Below are positions 61,298-64,000 of a stretch of DNA of 64,000 nt, piece by piece. The number at the start of each line of letters is the position of its first letter. The first letter of the stretch is position 1. The translations under genes were made by a program, and so were the position numbers. The notes beneath the pieces were generated by a model, which was given only the letters and a program-made list of their open reading frames with translations, was not told the origin of the DNA and did no database searches. The DNA comes from Pseudaeromonas sharmana. Lineage in GTDB: Bacteria > Pseudomonadota > Gammaproteobacteria > Enterobacterales > Aeromonadaceae. The stretch lies in the NCBI RefSeq assembly GCF_042649925.1, contig NZ_JBHSAF010000007.1, positions 233,319 to 297,318 on the forward strand, in the 5' to 3' direction.

Positions 61298-62578
61298 ATG
61301 AGCAACGCACAGTGGCAAGCCCGCAAGGAACAGGTTCTGGCACGCGGCATGGCGAACATGGCCGCCGTCTACATCGACAAGGCCAGGAATGCCGAGCTGT
61401 GGGACATTGAGGGCAAGCGCTTCATCGACTTCGCCGCCGGTATCGCCGTGGTCAACACCGGCCACCTGCATCCCAAGGTGCAGAGCGCCGTCGCCGCACA
61501 GATCGAACGCTTCTCCCACACCTGCGGCATGGTGACACCGTATACCAGCCTGATCGAGCTGGCCGAACAGCTGTCACGCCGCGCCCCGGGCCCGACGCCG
61601 AAGAAGGTGACCTTCGCCAACTCCGGTGCCGAAGCGGTGGAGAATGCCATCAAGATCGCGCGCGCCCATACCGGACGCTCCGGCATCATCGCGTTCCAGG
61701 GCGGCTTTCACGGCCGCACCAACATGACGATGGGGCTGACCGGCAAGATGAATCCCTACAAGATCGGCTTCGGTCCGTTCCCGAACGAGATCTACCACCT
61801 CCCCTACCCGAATGAATATCTCGGCATCAGCGAAGCGTTCGCCCTTGCCGCACTGGAAGAGCTATTCCATTGCGATATCGAGCCAGGCCGTATCGCCGCC
61901 ATCATCATAGAGCCGGTGCAGGGCGAAGGCGGTTTCTACGCCGCGCCCCACAGCTTCCTGCGGACGCTGCGCGATCTGTGCGACCAGCACGGTATCGTGA
62001 TGATTTGCGACGAGGTGCAGAGCGGTTTTGCCCGTACCGGCAAGCTGTTCGCCATTGAGCACACCGACATCGAGCCGGACCTGATCACCGTGGCCAAGGG
62101 GCTCGGCGGCGGTTTCCCGATCTCCGGCGTCATCGGCAAGGCGGCGATCATGGATGCGCCGATCCCCGGCGGCCTCGGCGGCACCTATGTCGGCTCACCG
62201 CTGGGTTGCGTTGCCGGACTGGCGGTGCTGGAGGTGATCGATGAAGAGCAACTGTGCGAGCGGGCCGTTCAGGTCGGCGACAAGGTGCAGGCCAAGCTGC
62301 GCGATCTGCAGCAACGCTATCCGCAACTCGTCGGTCAGGTGCGAGGCCTCGGCGCCATGGTGGCCGTAGAGCTGATTGTCGGTGGTGACCATGGCGTGCC
62401 GAACCCGGCACTGACCAAGCAACTGGTCAGTGAGGGGATCAAGGCCGGGCTGATTCTGCTGTCGTGCGGCGTGCGCGGCAACGTCATCCGCTTCCTGCCA
62501 CCGTTGACCATCGACTGGGACGTGTTAGACGAAGGGCTGGCCGTGTTCGACAAGCTGTTCAGTTCACTGGCCAAGTAA
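61298..62578 (+). CDS. gabT: 4-aminobutyrate aminotransferase
   Basis: 426 aa, the same length as E. coli GabT. The PLP lysine K267 is in ITVAKGLGGGFP, with FANSGAEAVENAIKIAR, IIEPVQGEGGFY and ICDEVQSGFARTG. It moves the amino group of GABA to 2-oxoglutarate. Together with gabD it completes the route from PatD-made GABA. Confidence 0.95.
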   Translation: MSNAQWQARKEQVLARGMANMAAVYIDKARNAELWDIEGKRFIDFAAGIAVVNTGHLHPKVQSAVAAQIERFSHTCGMVTPYTSLIELAEQLSRRAPGPTPKKVTFANSGAEAVENAIKIARAHTGRSGIIAFQGGFHGRTNMTMGLTGKMNPYKIGFGPFPNEIYHLPYPNEYLGISEAFALAALEELFHCDIEPGRIAAIIIEPVQGEGGFYAAPHSFLRTLRDLCDQHGIVMICDEVQSGFARTGKLFAIEHTDIEPDLITVAKGLGGGFPISGVIGKAAIMDAPIPGGLGGTYVGSPLGCVAGLAVLEVIDEEQLCERAVQVGDKVQAKLRDLQQRYPQLVGQVRGLGAMVAVELIVGGDHGVPNPALTKQLVSEGIKAGLILLSCGVRGNVIRFLPPLTIDWDVLDEGLAVFDKLFSSLAK

Positions 62579-62579
62579 A

Positions 62580-63263
62580 CTAGGCCAATAGCTGCCACGG
62601 GGCCTGCCACAGCAGCGGGCAGGCCTCGAATCCCGCCTCGCCACGCCACTGCCGCACCCGAATCGCTTCACCGGAACCGGCCTGATACAACGCCAGACTG
62701 CAACCTTGCCATTCCGCCACCTGGATGACGCCGGGCGCCAGCGCCTGGCTGTGCAGTTGCCGCAGCGCGGGTGATAGCGTTAGCTGCCCCAGCCCGGCCA
62801 AGCCGCGACCACACGCCTTCAGCACGGCTTCACGCAGTGTCCACAGCCGATAAAACGCCGTGAGCGGATCGGCTTCAGCCTCCACCCAGCACAGCTCCTC
62901 GGCCGACAACACATGGGCCATCAACTTATCCAGGTTGCGCCGCGGGCGCTGCTGTTCGACGTCCAGCCCGAGGGGGCCGCGGCCAAGCGCCAGCCAGAGC
63001 CAGTCGCCACTGTGACTGAGATTGAAATCGGGCAACTCAGGATCGGCGAACGCCGGACGGCCATGGGGCCCGACGACCAGCGGGGGCAGGGTAGAAAGAT
63101 GGTGCTGTTGCGCTAACACAGCGGCGAGCAAGGCGCGGCCAGCCAGAAATGTGGCCCGGCGCGATGGCGAGTAACTGGCTGCTTGCGCCACGAGTGTCTC
63201 GGGCAGGAGTCCATAGGGCAGAGAGGCCCATTCAGACTGGACTATGCCGATCAGCTCCACCAT
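62580..63263 (-). CDS. Sfp-type 4'-phosphopantetheinyl transferase
   Basis: 227 aa with three PPTase motifs: GRPAFADPELPDFNLSHSGD (P1/P2), LGLDVEQQRPRR (Mg site) and FYRLWTLREAVLKACGRGL (W-T-x-K/R-E-A). It moves phosphopantetheine from CoA to carrier proteins; the ApeE/ApeF ACPs at 7341-7870 are plausible clients. AGGAGG precedes ATG 63263. Convergent with gabT (1 nt). Confidence 0.88.
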   Translation of the reverse strand: MVELIGIVQSEWASLPYGLLPETLVAQAASYSPSRRATFLAGRALLAAVLAQQHHLSTLPPLVVGPHGRPAFADPELPDFNLSHSGDWLWLALGRGPLGLDVEQQRPRRNLDKLMAHVLSAEELCWVEAEADPLTAFYRLWTLREAVLKACGRGLAGLGQLTLSPALRQLHSQALAPGVIQVAEWQGCSLALYQAGSGEAIRVRQWRGEAGFEACPLLWQAPWQLLA

Positions 63264-63330
63264 CGTGCCTCCTTAATACTACGCAGGAGCACATGAGAGC
63301 CGATCCGCTAGCCAAATGCAAATCGTCGCG

Positions 63331-63750
63331 TTAGTGCAGATCGATGGCCTCACACCGGGCACAGAGGTACATACCGGGTTGACGCCGTGTGACTGGCAGC
63401 AGCAGCTGTTCAAGTTGTTGCATCAAACATTGCAGCCGATGACGGCAACGTGGCTGGCTGCAGGGTGACAGGCTCAAGCGTTGCAACTCTTCCAATGGCT
63501 GCCAGAGGTAGTCACTGCACAGCTCCCTCACTTCGGGAGCAAAGCGCGAGTCATCGACGGCTCGCATTAACTGCTGACAGCAGCTCTCATGATAATTCCA
63601 GGCCTCAGCCTGATGACATACCGCTCGCTCACGCACCCATTCCAAATAGGATTCAATCACTTGAATCGCAGAATGGCGCTCATGCTGCAACCGGGGGGTC
63701 AATGTGCTCCAATATTCGGCAGCTTGCACTTGGGCTGTGTTAGGTGTCAT
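63331..63750 (-). CDS. FagA-like small protein under Fur-type palindrome
   Basis: 139 aa. The pattern YWSTLTPRL...SYLEWVRERAVCHQ...LCSDYLWQPLEELQRLSLSP resembles the FagA family (small proteins in fumC-sodA iron-regulated operons of pseudomonads). The C-terminus has two CxxC-like pairs (PRCRHRLQC; LCARCEAIDLH), which may bind metal. ATG 63750 has GAGG 5 nt upstream. The function is unknown. It lies 67 nt upstream of the PPTase gene on the same strand. Confidence 0.6.
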   Translation of the reverse strand: MTPNTAQVQAAEYWSTLTPRLQHERHSAIQVIESYLEWVRERAVCHQAEAWNYHESCCQQLMRAVDDSRFAPEVRELCSDYLWQPLEELQRLSLSPCSQPRCRHRLQCLMQQLEQLLLPVTRRQPGMYLCARCEAIDLH

Positions 63751-63763
63751 CACAACCTCACAG

Positions 63764-63797
63764 TTGAGAATAAATACTATTTGATATTTATTCTCAA
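63764..63797 (-). promoter_or_regulatory. Perfect 13-bp inverted repeat, Fur-box-like
   Basis: TTGAGAATAAATA (63764-63776), an 8-nt spacer, then TATTTATTCTCAA (63785-63797). The outer TTGAGAAT/ATTCTCAA halves are typical of Fur sites. The element begins 14 nt upstream of the FagA-like start, so it must overlap the promoter. Confidence 0.6.
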
Positions 63798-63901
63798 CTC
63801 ACTGCATTTGGCAAGGAATTTCAGCAAACAGGATTAAATTACCGCCTCGGAGCTCAGCTAACGCCCATACTGGAACCAGCCGATTCTGTGGACAACGCAA
63901 A

Positions 63902-63930
63902 GCAAAAAGCCCAGACGGAAGTCTGGGCTT
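63902..63930 (-). terminator. Terminator downstream of tRNA-Asp
   Basis: Minus strand AAGCCCAGAC-TTCC-GTCTGGGCTT followed by TTTGC; 10 nt from the tRNA 3' end. Confidence 0.88.
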
Positions 63931-63940
63931 TACTGTGTAG

Positions 63941-64000
63941 TGGCGGAACGGACGGGACTCGAACCCGCGACCCCCTGCGTGACAGGCAGGTATTCTAACC
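63941..64000 (-). tRNA. tRNA-Asp (GTC), 5' part cut off by the window end
   Basis: The minus strand reads the D-loop end, anticodon arm CCTGCCTGTCACGCAGG (anticodon GTC at 63983-63981), variable loop, T-arm with GGTTCGAGTCC and acceptor end with encoded CCA at 63943-63941. It is nearly identical to E. coli tRNA-Asp from memory. The first ~17 nt lie beyond base 64000. Confidence 0.96.

Overview
The window is a GC-rich stretch (roughly 60 %) of a gammaproteobacterial chromosome. The gene set (class II ilvC with divergent ilvY, E. coli-like tcdA, pgi, ydcSTUV-patD, gabDT, MetJ-, Fur- and PhoB-like operators) fits an Aeromonadales-type organism (Aeromonas, Oceanimonas, Zobellella or a relative). 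That placement is inference from protein flavour, not a search.

Layout. 1-9352 (minus) is most of an aryl polyene (APE) pigment operon, apeC-B-E-F-G-H-I-J, an aromatic ammonia-lyase, then apeK-L-M, running off the left edge. A lipoprotein and a methyltransferase are divergent from it (9653-11127). Next come tcdA, a degenerate EAL protein, and a four-gene set (12871-16799) with the parts for a polyprenyl-phosphate-sugar lipid A modification. 16966-21385 is a Fur-boxed siderophore receptor/FhuF/MATE block. 21713-24252 is ilvC/ilvY, followed by cytochrome b562, twin HDOD proteins, and trpS preceded by a Trp-Trp leader peptide and attenuator. Then follow pgi, a secreted tannase/feruloyl-esterase-like enzyme, a MetJ-boxed homocysteine methyltransferase plus permease, and the ydcSTUV-patD operon for putrescine or aminobutyraldehyde use. 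After these lie a guanine deaminase with an apparent signal peptide, a diguanylate cyclase, and two convergent lipoprotein phosphatases that both carry PhoB-type 11-bp repeats. 48166-53081 holds an orphan 6-phospho-glucosidase with a LysR regulator, an NTF2-like protein, and an AraC/Fsr pair.

53082-56941 is the accessory part. It contains an 86-bp tandem repeat array (about 7 units), then an AT-rich two-gene cassette (ParA-like ATPase plus HEPN-type predicted RNase) enclosed by mirrored inverted repeats of about 330-380 bp. This cassette is the best candidate for an undescribed system, probably defence or toxin-antitoxin related. The right end carries treZ, a LysR regulator with gabD-gabT, an Sfp-type phosphopantetheinyl transferase, a FagA-like iron-regulated gene and a 5'-truncated tRNA-Asp.

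How genes connect: PatD makes GABA, which GabT and GabD take to succinate. The PPTase could prime the APE carrier proteins. Iron (Fur), phosphate (PhoB), methionine (MetJ) and tryptophan (attenuation) control can each be read from sites in the window.
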